Program-made: the position numbers and the translations under genes | Part shown: in pieces, positions 62,912-64,000 of the stretch | Position numbering within the stretch: position 1 is the first letter of the stretch | Layout of the letters: the number at the start of each line of letters is the position of its first letter | The notes under the pieces: generated by a model | Told to the model about the DNA's origin: nothing | What the model saw: the letters and a program-made list of their open reading frames with translations, nothing else | Database searches by the model: none | DNA from: Lumnitzera littorea | Lineage: Eukaryota > Streptophyta > Magnoliopsida > Myrtales > Combretaceae | Assembly (NCBI GenBank): GCA_024138015.1 | Contig: JAMXBB010000003.1 | Span: 13,187,159 to 13,251,158 of the forward strand | Direction of reading: 5' to 3' | DNA: 64,000 bases

Positions 62912-64000
62912 CTCTTAATGAAGTAATTAAACCCGCATGCTTATTACTTTGTAGAGAGAGCAACCTTAGTATTGGGAGACATTATCAGACTTTTGAAGTT
63001 GCACAACTTTGGATGAACAAACATTACTAATGCTTTCATTTCTTATAAACAGCAGGACCCTTAAATATCTTATTGGGTGCTAAAAGCTACTCATACTAAG
63101 AAGATGAAGCCTTCATTAACCTTCTAACTTGAATATCTTTCAAGAAGATCAAAGAAGGAATGGGACTCAAATCATTAGCCCTGGTTGTAGGCATGTGTAA
63201 GTATCTTCATCCTTCACTTACATACATACAAACACATATATGCAAGTCTTGCATTCATAACTTATATATTTTCTTTTGTACTTATAGATACAAGCTTGAG
63301 GCTTGCTAGGACTTGTTGTATTGAAAGCTTATCGAACAACATGCTCACTATACATAAGGCTTGCTAAGGCCTCAAGGCTTTCCCATTTGAGGCTTCTTCA
63401 TGTAAAGTTTACTACACTTAAGATTTGCTTGCTTAAGGCCTTTTGTGCTTGAAGCTTACTAAGACTTGCCATGCTTAAAGCTTGCTCGTTGGAAGCCAGT
63501 TCCCTGTCAGGAAACTGCTTAACCCACTTTAACTCTTGAAGTGGATATTGAGGTTGATTAGGGGCAATTGATTATGATACTTTACTTGCAAGAATAAAGG
63601 AAGAGGCTAACAAGACAAAGACATACATAGTATTTGAAAAATAAAAGGGGAAGCGAAGAACAACTGAAGTGAAAATCCAAATAAAGGAAGAATGCCTACC
63701 ATGCTTGAAATGATGTTAAATATTGAATATCTTTTGATGATATCTTTAGAAACTCTAGATACTCCATTGCAAAATGATGGCCCACGATACTTCCATTCCA
63801 TCCATATGTGAGAACCACAATTGAGTAGAGCGCGCTAAAGTCTTCTTCAGAAGAACCTCACATGCTAACTTCTTCGTAATGTATTCCACCTAAGCATCCC
63901 ATCTAGAGGGTGGGTCCTTTAAGAATGCAAACGGGGTAATAGAGAGATTGGAAACTCTCTCCTCTCATTATAAAGCACAACATTGAATTGCCCCTGATGG
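62912..64000. other. Retroelement-like internal DNA to the window end, no recognisable gene
   Basis: Contains degenerate repeats of a GGCTTGCTAAG-type phrase (about 63290-63500) similar in character to the minisatellite at 49740. The minus frame 63607-63801 has no known domain. Probably part of the nested retroelement that began at 59315. Confidence 0.4.

Overview
The window is a gene-poor, AT-rich stretch of a plant nuclear genome, most likely a eudicot. The evidence is one spliced gene with short GT-AG exons and AT-rich introns, a plant-type epsin protein, and a background of decayed plant LTR retrotransposons and a Mutator-like element. I do not assign a genus. I found no bacterial-style operon, CRISPR array, rRNA or tRNA gene.

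The only well supported intact gene is a plant EPSIN2/EPSIN3-type clathrin adaptor on the + strand: leader about 25150-26332, coding 26333-33020. Thirteen coding exons can be joined in phase into a 1064-residue protein with an N-terminal ENTH domain, a long disordered middle with PPSY and DPF motifs and four 42-residue repeats, and a Gly/Met-rich tail. Downstream, 33593-33718 holds a small unidentified coding fragment that ends in a perfect hairpin.

Left part (1-25 kb): LTR remnants and duplications. A partial LTR lies at 1-2834. Two solo LTRs with TG..CA-like ends lie at 4184-6273 (perfect 5-bp target duplication) and 12990-15177 (4 of 5 bases matching). An LTR-like block with a clear minus-strand TATA box lies at 8553-12763, a small MITE at 8037-8258, and an old tandem duplication of about 2.4-2.8 kb at 16540-21868. 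The stretch 21.9-25.1 kb is empty AT-rich DNA leading into the epsin promoter.

Right part (34-64 kb): nested transposons. A decayed minus-strand Ty1/copia polyprotein (34880-40702) is interrupted inside gag by a 1.58-kb LTR-like insert. A degenerate + strand MuDR-like element (42381-46615) is interrupted by a 1.34-kb LTR-like insert. A very large minus-strand, pol-less gypsy-type element has LTRs at 46732-49652 and from 57184, with recognisable primer-binding and polypurine sites, a 29-30 bp minisatellite and gag zinc-knuckle remnants. Its 5' LTR is in turn interrupted at 59315 by a younger retroelement that forms a large inverted repeat (about 59590-62615). The target duplications give an order of insertion. 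No novel functional system is evident. The most unusual items are the palindromic subterminal arrays of the MuDR-like element, the inverted pair of retroelement 3' ends, and the repeated near-palindromic segments in several LTRs.
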